Shown: positions 6,968 to 17,280 of the stretch, in pieces
How positions within the stretch are numbered: the stretch's first letter is position 1
How the letters are laid out: every line of letters starts with the position of its first letter
NCBI RefSeq assembly: GCF_937941905.1
Contig: NZ_CALDGS010000088.1
Coordinates: 1-23,359 of the forward strand
Direction: 5' to 3'
Origin: an uncultured Mycolicibacterium sp.
GTDB lineage: Bacteria > Actinomycetota > Actinomycetes > Mycobacteriales > Mycobacteriaceae
Length of the DNA stretch: 23,359 nt
The notes under the pieces: model-generated
Databases searched by the model: none
The model's input: the letters and a program-made list of their open reading frames with translations, nothing else
What the model was told of the DNA's origin: nothing
Made by a program: the position numbers and the translations under genes

Positions 6968-7864
6968 GTGACACGCCCACGACGACCCTCCATCGGTCCC
7001 GCACTGGCCGGTGCGGTCGACCTCTCGGCCCTCAAGCAGCGGGCGGCCGCCGGCGACGGCGCCGACAGCGCCGTGCCCGCCAACGCCGTCGAGGTCACCG
7101 AGGCCAATCTGGAAGCCGAGGTCCTGGTCCGGTCCACCCAGGTGCCGGTGGTGGTCCTGTTGTGGACCCCGCGCAGCGATGCCAGCGCCCAGCTCGGCCA
7201 GACCCTGAGCACCCTGGCCGGCGAGGACAACGGCAAATGGGCGCTGGCCATGATCAACGTCGATGCCGCCCCGCGGGTGGCGCAGATGTTCGGCGTGCAG
7301 GCGGTGCCCACCGTGCTGGCCGTCGCCGGCGGCCAGGCGATCGCCAGCTTCCAGGGCAACCAACCCGCCGACCAGCTGCGGCTGTGGATCAACTCGCTGC
7401 TGCAGGCCACCGCGGGCCAGCTCGCCGGCCCCGGCGGCGAACCCGCCGAACAGGTCGACCCCGAGGTCGCCGCGGCGCGGGCCCACCTCGACGCCGGGGA
7501 CTTCGACGCCGCCCTGGCGGCCTACCGCAAGATCCTGGACAACCAGCCCAACCATCCCGAGGCCAAGGGCGCGGTCCGCCAGATCACCTTCCTCAAGCGC
7601 GCCACCACCCACCGCCCGGATGCGGTGGCGGTGTCCGACGCCGCCCCCGACGACATCGAGGCCGCGTTCGCCGCGGCCGACGTGCTCATCCTGAACCAGC
7701 AGCCGGCCGCGGCGTTCGACCGGCTCATCGCGCTCGTTCGGCGCACCAGCGGCGACGACCGCAACAAGGTGCGCACCCGGCTGGTGGAGCTGTTCGACCT
7801 GTTCGACCCGGCCGATCCCGAGGTGCTCACCGCCCGGCGCAACCTGGCCAGCGCGCTGTACTGA
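6968..7864 (+). CDS. Thioredoxin-fold/TPR protein, CnoX (YbbN)-like, redox-inactive
   Basis: This 298-residue cytoplasmic protein has a thioredoxin fold (about 40-150) followed by TPR-type helices (about 165-295). The usual WCxxC site reads WTPRSDAS (66-73), and I see no cysteine anywhere in the protein. It cannot catalyse dithiol exchange. The cis-proline motif GVQAVPT is kept. This architecture matches YbbN/CnoX, a holdase that hands clients to GroEL/DnaK, so a chaperone role is inferred. The start is GTG at 6968, giving MTRPRRPSIGPALAGAVDLS. The open frame extends further upstream but overlaps DUF3817. The Shine-Dalgarno sequence is weak (TTGAGAG, very close). M. tuberculosis counterpart: Rv1324 (about 304 residues). 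It converges on glgB. Confidence 0.88.
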   Translation: MTRPRRPSIGPALAGAVDLSALKQRAAAGDGADSAVPANAVEVTEANLEAEVLVRSTQVPVVVLLWTPRSDASAQLGQTLSTLAGEDNGKWALAMINVDAAPRVAQMFGVQAVPTVLAVAGGQAIASFQGNQPADQLRLWINSLLQATAGQLAGPGGEPAEQVDPEVAAARAHLDAGDFDAALAAYRKILDNQPNHPEAKGAVRQITFLKRATTHRPDAVAVSDAAPDDIEAAFAAADVLILNQQPAAAFDRLIALVRRTSGDDRNKVRTRLVELFDLFDPADPEVLTARRNLASALY

Positions 7865-7876
7865 GCCCTCCCGGCG

Positions 7877-7943
7877 CGCGCCGAGATCGACGAATTGGCG
7901 GGTTCTTCTCGCACTTTCCCGCCCGTTGGTGCGTTTCGGCGCG
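7877..7943. repeat. Nested inverted repeats between convergent genes
   Basis: The 80-base gap between the thioredoxin-like gene and glgB is nearly filled by a symmetric element. An outer 8-bp inverted repeat (CGCGCCGA at 7877-7884, TCGGCGCG at 7936-7943) encloses an inner 6-bp repeat (GGCGGG at 7897-7902, CCCGCC at 7918-7923) with a pyrimidine-rich 15-base loop. It could act as a bidirectional terminator. The arrangement also looks like a short dispersed intergenic repeat, which only a genome-wide search could show. Confidence 0.55.
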
Positions 7944-7944
7944 G

Positions 7945-10143
<2,199 letters not shown>

Positions 10144-10153
10144 CGTGAAAGCC

Positions 10154-12265
10154 TCACTCCCTGCGCAGCAGTTCGGCCCGCCGGTCCTCGGGGATCAGCG
10201 GCATGTTCAGCACGTGCGCGACCGCCCTGGCCGGGTCCAGTCGCACGTAATTGGCCTGCCCCCAGTGGTATTCCTCGCCGGTGATCTCGTCACGCACCCA
10301 GAACCGGTCGTAGGGGTGCATGCCGAGGGCGGGCATGTCGAGCCACAGCGTGGCCTCCTCCGGACCGAACGGGTTGAGCGTCACCACGGTCAGCACGCAG
10401 TCGCCGCCGACCGGGTCGAACTTGCTGTAGGCCAGCATCGCGTCGTTGTCGACGTGGTGGAACCGCAGCGTGCGCAGTTCGCGCAGCGCCGGGTGCACCC
10501 GGCGGATCTCGTTGAGCCGGGCCAGGAACGGCTCCAGCGACTCGCCCCGGGCCAGGGCGGCCTCGAAGTCGCGCGGCCGCAGCTCGTACTTCTCCGAGTG
10601 CAGGTACTCCTCGCTGCCCTCGCGCAGCGGGACATGCTCGAACAGTTCGTAGCCGGAGTACACCCCCCACAGCGAGCCCATGGTCGCGGCCAGCACCGCC
10701 CGGATGGCGAACATGCCGGGGCCGCCGTGCTGCAGCGAGGCGTGCAGGATGTCGGGGGTGTTGACGAACAGGTTGGGCCGGGCGTAGTCGGCGTGCTCGA
10801 CGATCTCCCGGCCGAACTCGGTCAACTCCCATTTCGAGGTGCGCCAGGTGAAGTACGAGTACGACTGGGTGAAGCCGAGTTTGGCCAGCCCGTAGAGCCG
10901 GGCCGGGCGGGTGAACGCCTCGGACAGGAACAGCACGTCCGGGTCGGTGTTCTTCACCTCGCCGATCAGCCAGGCCCAGAAGTCCGGCGGCTTGGTGTGC
11001 GGGTTGTCGACGCGGAAGATCTTGACGCCGTGGGCGATCCAGTGTCGGACCACCCGCAGCACCTCCGCGTACAGCCCGGCCGGGTCGGTGTCGAAGTTCA
11101 GCGGGTAGATGTCCTGGTACTTCTTCGGCGGGTTCTCCGCGTAGGCGATGGTGCCGTCGGGCAGCACGGTGAACCACTCGGGGTGCTCGCGCGCCCACGG
11201 GTGGTCCGGTGCGCACTGCAGGGCCAGATCCAGCGCCACCTGCAACCCCAGGTCGCGGGCGGCGGCGACGAACGCGTCGAAGTCGGCCGGCGTGCCCAGC
11301 TGCGGGTGCACCGCGTCGTGGCCGCCCTCGTCGCTGCCGATCGCCCACGGCGAGCCGACGTCGCCCGGCTCGGCGGTGACGGCGTTGTCGCGGCCCTTGC
11401 GGTGGATCTTCCCGATCGGGTGGATGGGCGGCAGGTACACCACGTCGAAGCCCATCCGGGCGATGCGCGGCAGCGCCGCGGCGGCGGTGGCGAAGGTGCC
11501 GTGCACCGGTCGGCCGGCGGCGTCCCAGCCGCCGGTGGAGCGGGGGAACATCTCGTACCAGGCGCCGAACCGGGCCTCCGGTCGGTCCACCCACACCTGG
11601 TAGGCGCGGCCCTGGGTCAGCAGCTCCCGCAGCGGGAACTCGGCGAGCAGCTCGGCGACCGGCTCGGACAGCGCCGCCCCGGCCCGGGTGAACGGGTCGC
11701 CCGGGGTGCGCAGCGCCTCGGCCGCGGCCAGCAGCGGCGCGCGCCGGGCCTTCGGCACCCCGGCGGCGGCGCGCTCCAGCAGGGCCGCCCCCACCAGCAG
11801 GTCGTTGGACAGCTCGGCCTCGGACTGGCCGGCCTCGAGCTTGGCGGTGACGGCGTGGCGCCAGGTGGCGACGGGATCGCCCCAGCCGTCCACCCGGAAC
11901 GTCCACAGCCCGACCTCGTCGGGCACGAACCGGCCGTGGAACACGTCCGGGGTGGGCCCGGGCGTCATCGGCAGCTGCTGCGGCCTGCGGCGCCGCGCCG
12001 GTTCCGCCGGCGCCGGGTCGGGGCCGGGGGCGAGCCCGGCCGGGGCGTTCGCGAGCCGCGGGTAGCGGCGGCCGTGGTAGCGCACCACCAGGGTGGCCGC
12101 CACCGCGTCGTGGCCCTCCCGCCACACCGTCGCCCGCACCGGCACCACCTCGCCGACGACGGCCTTGGCCGGGAACCGTCCGCCGGAGACGACGGGCGCG
12201 ACGTCGTCGATCTCGATCCGCCCGGCAACCACCCCTGCCAACTCCTCACGCCACGCAACGGTCAC
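10154..12265 (-). CDS. glgE: Maltosyltransferase GlgE (alpha-1,4-glucan:maltose-1-phosphate)
   Basis: This 703-residue GH13_3 enzyme transfers maltosyl units from maltose-1-phosphate to growing alpha-glucan, the essential step of the trehalose-to-glucan (GlgE) route in mycobacteria. The conserved N-terminal IEIDDVAPVVS opens the beta domain. The catalytic residues are Asp420 (FRVDNPHTKP), Glu449 (FLSEAFTRP) and Asp505 (VNTPDIL). A Pro/Arg-rich stretch at about 78-100, with four arginines in a row, interrupts the N-terminal domain. The start is GTG at 12265. A TACGGT box (12286-12281) and a TATAGG box (12277-12272) lie just upstream, so the leader is very short. M. tuberculosis counterpart: Rv1327c (701 residues). 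glgB follows. Confidence 0.97.
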   Translation of the reverse strand: MTVAWREELAGVVAGRIEIDDVAPVVSGGRFPAKAVVGEVVPVRATVWREGHDAVAATLVVRYHGRRYPRLANAPAGLAPGPDPAPAEPARRRRPQQLPMTPGPTPDVFHGRFVPDEVGLWTFRVDGWGDPVATWRHAVTAKLEAGQSEAELSNDLLVGAALLERAAAGVPKARRAPLLAAAEALRTPGDPFTRAGAALSEPVAELLAEFPLRELLTQGRAYQVWVDRPEARFGAWYEMFPRSTGGWDAAGRPVHGTFATAAAALPRIARMGFDVVYLPPIHPIGKIHRKGRDNAVTAEPGDVGSPWAIGSDEGGHDAVHPQLGTPADFDAFVAAARDLGLQVALDLALQCAPDHPWAREHPEWFTVLPDGTIAYAENPPKKYQDIYPLNFDTDPAGLYAEVLRVVRHWIAHGVKIFRVDNPHTKPPDFWAWLIGEVKNTDPDVLFLSEAFTRPARLYGLAKLGFTQSYSYFTWRTSKWELTEFGREIVEHADYARPNLFVNTPDILHASLQHGGPGMFAIRAVLAATMGSLWGVYSGYELFEHVPLREGSEEYLHSEKYELRPRDFEAALARGESLEPFLARLNEIRRVHPALRELRTLRFHHVDNDAMLAYSKFDPVGGDCVLTVVTLNPFGPEEATLWLDMPALGMHPYDRFWVRDEITGEEYHWGQANYVRLDPARAVAHVLNMPLIPEDRRAELLRRE

Positions 12266-12271
12266 CCCCGG

Positions 12272-12286
12272 CCTATACCCACCGTA
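12272..12286 (-). promoter_or_regulatory. Candidate -10 region for glgE
   Basis: Two candidate -10 hexamers lie on the minus strand: TACGGT (12286-12281), predicting a leader of about nine bases with a G-rich stretch before GTG, and TATAGG (12277-12272), predicting almost no leader. TACGGT fits TANNNT fully; TATAGG misses the last T. Confidence 0.35.
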
Positions 12287-12362
12287 GTGGCGAAGCCAAT
12301 CCCGTGCGGCCCGAGCGGTCGGGGCGGTTTCCGCGTGCCCTGCTGAACCCGGGGGATCTCAG

Positions 12363-12368
12363 TAAGGT
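12363..12368 (+). promoter_or_regulatory. Candidate -10 box for leaderless glgP
   Basis: TAAGGT ends 7 bases before the GTG at 12376. It is the same hexamer at the same spacing as in front of nucS (3762). Transcription should begin at or next to the start codon. GAGG at 12371-12374 is too close to the GTG to serve as a Shine-Dalgarno sequence. Confidence 0.55.
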
Positions 12369-12375
12369 GCGAGGT

Positions 12376-14991
12376 GTGAAAGCTCTCCGCCGGTTCACGG
12401 TCCGTGTGCACCTGCCCGAACGACTGGCGGCCCTGCAGCGGCTTTCGGTCAACCTGCGCTGGTCCTGGGACAAACCCACCCAGGATCTGTTCGCCTCCAT
12501 CGACGAGGACCTGTGGCGGCGGGTGGGCGGCGACCCGGTCGCACTGCTGGGCGAGATCGATCCGGCCCGGCTCGACGAGCTCGCCGGGGACGCCGAGTTC
12601 GTGCGGCGGCTCGACGCGGTGGCCGCCGATCTGGACAGCTATCTGACCCGGCCGCTGTGGTACCAGCAGCAGCTGGCCCAAGGTGCCGAGCTGCCCACCG
12701 GAATCGCCTACTTCTCCATGGAGTTCGGGGTGGCCGAGGTGCTGCCGAACTACTCCGGCGGGCTGGGCATCCTGGCCGGCGACCACCTGAAATCCGCCTC
12801 GGATCTGGGGCTGCCGCTGATCGGCGTGGGGCTGTACTACCGGTCCGGCTACTTCCGCCAGTCGCTGACCGCCGACGGCTGGCAGCACGAGAGCTACCCG
12901 GTGATCGACCCGCAGGGGTTGCCGCTGCACCTGCTCACCGATGCCACCGGCGCGGCGGTGCTGGTCGGCGTGACGCTGCCCGACGCCGAGTTGCGGGCCC
13001 GGGTGTGGGTTGCCCAGGTTGGCCGAATTCCGTTGCTGCTGTTGGATTCCGACATCCCGGAGAACGAACACGAGCTACGCGGGGTGACCGACCGGCTCTA
13101 CGGCGGCGACCAGGAGCACCGCATCCGGCAGGAGATCCTGGCCGGGGTCGGCGGGGTGCGCGCGGTGCGGGCGTTCTGTGCCGTGGCGGGCCGGCCGGCG
13201 CCGGAGGTGTTCCACATGAACGAGGGGCACGCGGGGTTCCTCGGCGCGGAACGGATCCGCGAGTTCATGGCCGAGCAGCAGCTGGATTTCGACACCGCGC
13301 TGACCATCGTGCGCTCGGCGACGGTGTTCACCACCCACACCCCGGTGCCGGCCGGCATCGACCGGTTCCCGATCGACCTGGTGCGCCGCTACCTGGGACC
13401 GGCCGCGGGGCCGGAGTCGGTGCCGGGTGCCCCGTCGCGGCTGCTGCCCGGGGTGCCGGCCGAGCGGGTCCTGGCGCTGGGGGCCGAGGAGGACCCGGAC
13501 AAGTTCAACATGGCGCACATGGGGCTGCGGCTGGCCCAGCGCGCCAACGGTGTCTCGCTGCTGCACGGCCGGGTCAGCCGGGAGATGTTCAGCCCGCTGT
13601 GGCCGGGTTTCGACCCGGCCGAGGTGCCGATCGGGTCGATCACCAACGGGGTGCACGCCCCGACCTGGGCCGCCCCGCAGTGGGTGGCGCTGGGCCGGGA
13701 GCTGCTCGGCGAGGAGCACCTCGGCCGGCTCGAGGAGCCGCAGACCTGGGAACGGCTGCAGCAGGCCGACCCGGCCCGGATGTGGGCCATCCGCTGCGAA
13801 CTGCGCCGCGCGCTGGTGGACGACGTGCGCGCCCGGCTGCGCCGCTGCTGGCTGGAACGTGGCGCGTCGGAAGCCGAACTCGGCTGGATCGCAACGGCAT
13901 TCGATCCAGAGGTGCTGACCGTCGGGTTCGCCCGACGGGTACCCACCTACAAACGGCTCACGCTGATGCTGCGCGACCCGGCGCGGCTGGAGCAACTGCT
14001 GCTCGACGAACAACGCCCGATCCAGCTGATCGTCGCGGGCAAGTCGCACCCGGCCGACGACGGCGGCAAGGCGTTGATCCAGCAGATCGTGCGGTTCGCC
14101 GACCGGCCCGAGGTGCGCCACCGCATCGCCTTTCTGCCGGACTACGACATGTCCATGGCCCGGCGGCTGTACTGGGGCTGCGACGTGTGGCTGAACAACC
14201 CGCTGCGGCCGCTGGAGGCGTGCGGTACGTCCGGGATGAAGGCCGCGCTCAACGGCGGGCTGAACCTGTCGATCCGCGACGGCTGGTGGGACGAGTGGTA
14301 CGACGGCGACAACGGCTGGGAGATCCCCACCGCCGACGGCGTCGCCGACGAGGGCCGCCGCGACGACCTGGAGGCCGCCGCGCTCTACGACCTGCTGGGC
14401 AACTCCGTCGCACCGACGTTCTACGACCGCGACGAACGCGGCATCCCGGTGCGCTGGGTGGAGATGGTGCGCCACACCCTGCAGGTGCTCGGCCCCAAGG
14501 TGCTGGCCTCGCGGATGGTGCGCGAGTACACCGAGCGGTACTACGCCCCGGCCGCCCGGTCGTTCCGGCACACCGTCGCACCGCTGGACGGCCTGCCGTT
14601 CGGCGCCGCCCGTGACCTCGCGGCGTTCCGGCAGCGGGTGGCCGAGGTGTGGCCGCGGGTGCGGGTGCTCGACGTGGACAACACGGGCCTGCCCGACATC
14701 CCGCTGCTCGGCTCGGAGCTCACCCTGACCGCCGTGGTCGACCTGGCCGGCCTCGAGCCGGGAGAGGTGGCGGTGCAGGCGGTGCTGGGCCGGGTCGACG
14801 CCACCGACGAGATCACCGACCCGATCACGGTGCCGATGGCCCACACCGGTGCCGTGCACGGAACCGTGGCGGTGTTCACCGCCACCACGCCGTTGCCGGT
14901 GGCCGGGCCGGTGGGATACACGGTGCGGGTGCTGCCGCACCATCCGCTGCTGGCCTCCGACAGCGAGCTGGGCCGGATCACGTTGGCCTGA
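12376..14991 (+). CDS. glgP: Alpha-glucan phosphorylase
   Basis: This 871-residue PLP-dependent phosphorylase releases glucose-1-phosphate from alpha-glucan ends. The N-terminal DUF3417 segment (about 1-110, with NLRWSWD) identifies the bacterial TIGR02094-type family. The GT35 body follows, with YFSMEFG, a glycine-rich stretch near NYSGGLGILAGDH and NEGHAGFL. The PLP lysine is Lys622 in CGTSGMKAALNGG. The start is GTG at 12376 (MKALRRFTVRVHLPERL). A longer open frame begins at 12304, but the -10 box TAAGGT at 12363 would lie inside it and the extra residues have no family support. It is divergent from glgE, so synthesis and breakdown of the same polymer share a 110-base control region. M. 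tuberculosis counterpart: Rv1328. Confidence 0.95.
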   Translation: MKALRRFTVRVHLPERLAALQRLSVNLRWSWDKPTQDLFASIDEDLWRRVGGDPVALLGEIDPARLDELAGDAEFVRRLDAVAADLDSYLTRPLWYQQQLAQGAELPTGIAYFSMEFGVAEVLPNYSGGLGILAGDHLKSASDLGLPLIGVGLYYRSGYFRQSLTADGWQHESYPVIDPQGLPLHLLTDATGAAVLVGVTLPDAELRARVWVAQVGRIPLLLLDSDIPENEHELRGVTDRLYGGDQEHRIRQEILAGVGGVRAVRAFCAVAGRPAPEVFHMNEGHAGFLGAERIREFMAEQQLDFDTALTIVRSATVFTTHTPVPAGIDRFPIDLVRRYLGPAAGPESVPGAPSRLLPGVPAERVLALGAEEDPDKFNMAHMGLRLAQRANGVSLLHGRVSREMFSPLWPGFDPAEVPIGSITNGVHAPTWAAPQWVALGRELLGEEHLGRLEEPQTWERLQQADPARMWAIRCELRRALVDDVRARLRRCWLERGASEAELGWIATAFDPEVLTVGFARRVPTYKRLTLMLRDPARLEQLLLDEQRPIQLIVAGKSHPADDGGKALIQQIVRFADRPEVRHRIAFLPDYDMSMARRLYWGCDVWLNNPLRPLEACGTSGMKAALNGGLNLSIRDGWWDEWYDGDNGWEIPTADGVADEGRRDDLEAAALYDLLGNSVAPTFYDRDERGIPVRWVEMVRHTLQVLGPKVLASRMVREYTERYYAPAARSFRHTVAPLDGLPFGAARDLAAFRQRVAEVWPRVRVLDVDNTGLPDIPLLGSELTLTAVVDLAGLEPGEVAVQAVLGRVDATDEITDPITVPMAHTGAVHGTVAVFTATTPLPVAGPVGYTVRVLPHHPLLASDSELGRITLA

Positions 14992-15018
14992 AAGGCCTCA
15001 CCGGCCCGACCGTTCGGG

Positions 15019-15024
15019 TAACTT
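15019..15024 (+). promoter_or_regulatory. Candidate -10 box for the MspA-like gene
   Basis: TAACTT ends 9 bases before the ATG at 15034 and predicts a leader of about three bases. A 5-bp hairpin (CCCGA at 15005-15009, TCGGG at 15014-15018, loop CCGT) directly abuts the box and could be an operator or chance. Confidence 0.4.
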
Positions 15025-15033
15025 GCTGGGGCG

Positions 15034-15789
15034 ATGGCGCAGCACTCCCGAACCCCGCGCGCCCGCCGTGCCCTCGCGGGTATCGCGGGTCTGCTGCTCG
15101 CCGGTGCGCCCGCCGTCCCCGCCGGCGCACAGCCCGACGAGGTGGCGCCGGGGGTCGAACCCGTGGCGTCGGCGGCCGAGGCGGAACCCCCGGAACCCGG
15201 CCCGCCCGGCTTCGTGCCGTCCCCGCCGCCGGCGACGACCACCAGCCCCGACGGCTGGACGCTGACGCTGTCGGCCCGGGACGAGACCCGTGCCCCGGTG
15301 CCCCCGCTGACCACCGCGGTCTCCTCGCGCGAGTACGTCGTCGGCGGGCTGTACACCGGGTCGCTGTCCGGGCCCGACGAGGGCGAGCCGCCGCACGGGG
15401 TGCTCGAGGTGGGCTACCAGATCGGCTGCGGCATCGACATGAGCACCTCCCAGGGGGTGACGCTGGCCGGCTCCGCGGGGATCACGCCGTCGCTGGGCTT
15501 CGGCGGCGTCGACTTCATCGACCCGTTCCCCGAGGGCCTGGCTCCGGTGGTGCTCAGCCCGATCGGCGGCAGCATCGCCGTCGGGCTCAAACCGGGCATC
15601 GTCAATGTGGTGCCGGTGACCAAGAAGGAGTTCACCGGGTTCGAGCCGTGGGTGATGGTCAGCGGGTTCCGGATCAAGATCGACGGGTGTGTGGGGCAGT
15701 CGTTCATCCGCTCCTACGCGTTCCTCACCCGCTCCACCAGGCTCTCCGACGCGATCATCGCCTACTACGGCGAGACGACCGTGGTCTGA
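15034..15789 (+). CDS. MspA-family porin-like secreted protein
   Basis: This 251-residue exported protein has a signal peptide with basic residues 6-12, a hydrophobic core at about 13-30 and probable cleavage near AGA-Gln33. A Pro/Glu-rich linker (about 36-70) follows, then an MspA-type beta domain. Family marks are the opening GWTLTLSARDET, EYVVGGLYTG, LEVGYQIGCGIDMS, and a C-terminus of the YYGE type (MspA ends TYGE plus a few residues). MspA is the octameric outer-membrane porin of fast-growing mycobacteria. This copy is longer in its N-terminal part and has two cysteines, Cys132 and Cys219, that could form a disulfide. Whether it forms a channel is inferred. The ATG at 15034 has no good Shine-Dalgarno sequence. 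It converges on the next gene, stops 6 bases apart. Confidence 0.85.
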   Translation: MAQHSRTPRARRALAGIAGLLLAGAPAVPAGAQPDEVAPGVEPVASAAEAEPPEPGPPGFVPSPPPATTTSPDGWTLTLSARDETRAPVPPLTTAVSSREYVVGGLYTGSLSGPDEGEPPHGVLEVGYQIGCGIDMSTSQGVTLAGSAGITPSLGFGGVDFIDPFPEGLAPVVLSPIGGSIAVGLKPGIVNVVPVTKKEFTGFEPWVMVSGFRIKIDGCVGQSFIRSYAFLTRSTRLSDAIIAYYGETTVV

Positions 15790-15799
15790 GCCGGCTCAG
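15786..15799. repeat. Palindrome spanning both convergent stop codons
   Basis: CTGAGCCGGCTCAG is a perfect 14-base palindrome. The TGA of the porin-like gene (15787-15789) and the TGA of the lipoprotein peptidase gene on the other strand (15798-15796) lie at mirror positions in it. As RNA it could form only a 5-bp stem with a 4-base loop, a weak shared terminator at best. Confidence 0.6.
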
Positions 15800-17226
15800 C
15801 CGAAGCGGCGGTAGCAGCGGTCGGCGTCGCCGAGCACCCCGAGCCGGAACGCCTCGATCCGGGAGAAGCCGGACGGCACCGTCTCGCCGTTGACGTCGCC
15901 GGCCGCGAGCCCGTTGGTGAGGATGCCCGACACCGCCTCGTCGACGTCCCCGGCGGTCAGGCGGACCTCCACCCCGTCGGTGTCCGGGGCGGACAGCCGG
16001 GTGGTGGCCACCCCGGTCAGGCAGGCGGTGCGCAGTGCGGCGGCGGCCGTGTCGAGCGCCACCCCGCCGTGTTCGCGCTGCAGCGCCAGCATGTAACGGG
16101 AGATCAGCACCGAGTAGGCGCCGTTGTCGCCGGTGGCCAGGGCGGCGTCGGCGGTGTGCGCGGTGGCCAGGTCGGCCAGCCCCGCCACGTCGACCGACAG
16201 CGTGTTGGTGGCCGGGCAGTACGACACCGGCGGGCTGGGGCGGGCGTCCGGGCAGCCCGCCGACGCCCCGGTGAACCGCAGCCGGGGCGGCTCGGCCGGC
16301 TCGAACAGCACCCCGAGCGCCGCGACGATCTCGCGCACCGACTGCTCCGTCACCGGCAGCTCACCGGTCTCGTGCGCCTGCAGCAGCACCGGCAGGTCGC
16401 CGCGGCGCTGCTCGATCTCCTCGGCGTCGATCGCCGCGCACGCCGGCGGGCCGTCGGTGAAGCCGGCCTGGAAGGCGCTGAGCCGCTCGAACGCCGAACC
16501 GTGCTCGTCCAGACCGGCGCCCAGGTCGTCCTCGGCGAACAGCGGGTCGCGGAACGCGATCACCGCGGCCAGCACGTTGTTGAGCCCGTCGCCGGTGTTC
16601 AGGGTGAACCGCGGCGAGTTGCCCTCGGTCACCCAGCGCAGGTACGCCCCGGCGAAACAGTCGGCCTGCTGCTCGGAGATCAGGGTGCCGGTGCGCCGGG
16701 TGCTCAGCCGGGCCTGCCGCGACACCGCGTGGCCGTACTCGTGGGCCAGCACCATCACCACCGCCATCTCGCCGTGCTGGTCCCGCAGCGACGGCAGCAG
16801 CTCGCCCCGGTCCCAGCCGATGGTGCGGTCGTCGTAGCAGTAGGCGGCGTTGACCAGCCCGAAGGTCAGCTCGTCGCAGAACACCCGGGGCATCCCGGTG
16901 GCGTCCCAGGACACCAGCGCCGTCACCGGCGACAGCGTGCGCCCGTCGAAGGCCCGCGGGAAGGCCTCGGTCCAGTACTGCTCGATGTCGCTGACCCCGG
17001 CGGTGGCCAGCCGGTCCATCTCGCCGTGGTCGGTGCCGATCGCCTCCCGGGTCGGTGCGGCGGCGTCCGGGCGCAGCCCGGTCGGCCCGTCCACCGCCGG
17101 CATGCCGGCCACCCGGAACGGATCGGCGAACACCGACACCGGCCGGCCGGTGACGGTGTCGGCGCAGCCGGCCGCCAGCAGCGCCGCGGCCGCCGCCGCC
17201 GAAGCGAGTCGCTGCCCCCGTCGCAT
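15796..17226 (-). CDS. LpqM-like lipoprotein with neutral zinc metallopeptidase domain
   Basis: This 476-residue lipoprotein has a signal peptide with lipobox LAAGC and lipidated Cys21. The peptidase domain shows His162-Glu163-Tyr-Gly-His166 (AHEYGH) and a downstream glutamate in EQQADCFAGAYLR. This pattern matches the putative neutral zinc metallopeptidase family (YpfJ, PF04228 type). Several further cysteines (117, 130, the one in QQADC, and others) suggest disulfides in the cell envelope. It resembles mycobacterial LpqM (Rv0419), but whether it is the ortholog or a paralog cannot be told here. The substrate is unknown. The ATG at 17226 follows GAGAGG about 8 bases upstream, and a TATGCT box lies at 17286-17281. 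The partner gene, head-on, encodes a porin-like protein. Confidence 0.85.
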   Translation of the reverse strand: MRRGQRLASAAAAAALLAAGCADTVTGRPVSVFADPFRVAGMPAVDGPTGLRPDAAAPTREAIGTDHGEMDRLATAGVSDIEQYWTEAFPRAFDGRTLSPVTALVSWDATGMPRVFCDELTFGLVNAAYCYDDRTIGWDRGELLPSLRDQHGEMAVVMVLAHEYGHAVSRQARLSTRRTGTLISEQQADCFAGAYLRWVTEGNSPRFTLNTGDGLNNVLAAVIAFRDPLFAEDDLGAGLDEHGSAFERLSAFQAGFTDGPPACAAIDAEEIEQRRGDLPVLLQAHETGELPVTEQSVREIVAALGVLFEPAEPPRLRFTGASAGCPDARPSPPVSYCPATNTLSVDVAGLADLATAHTADAALATGDNGAYSVLISRYMLALQREHGGVALDTAAAALRTACLTGVATTRLSAPDTDGVEVRLTAGDVDEAVSGILTNGLAAGDVNGETVPSGFSRIEAFRLGVLGDADRCYRRFG

Positions 17227-17280
17227 CCGGCCGCCTCTCGCTGTAAGCCCCCTCGCCGGGCCCGAAACCCCGTCCCGGCC

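Noticed and set aside
12700..12725. GGAAT-N18-GTT inside glgP
   Set aside because: It is an exact match to the SigH/SigR pattern, but it lies in the codons of the conserved GIAYFSMEF region far from any gene start. I take it as chance, and as a warning about the similar site at 22617.
12513..14615. Second plus-strand frame of 700 codons inside glgP
   Set aside because: It is an Arg/Gly/Ala-rich frame-shifted reading of glgP with no family features.
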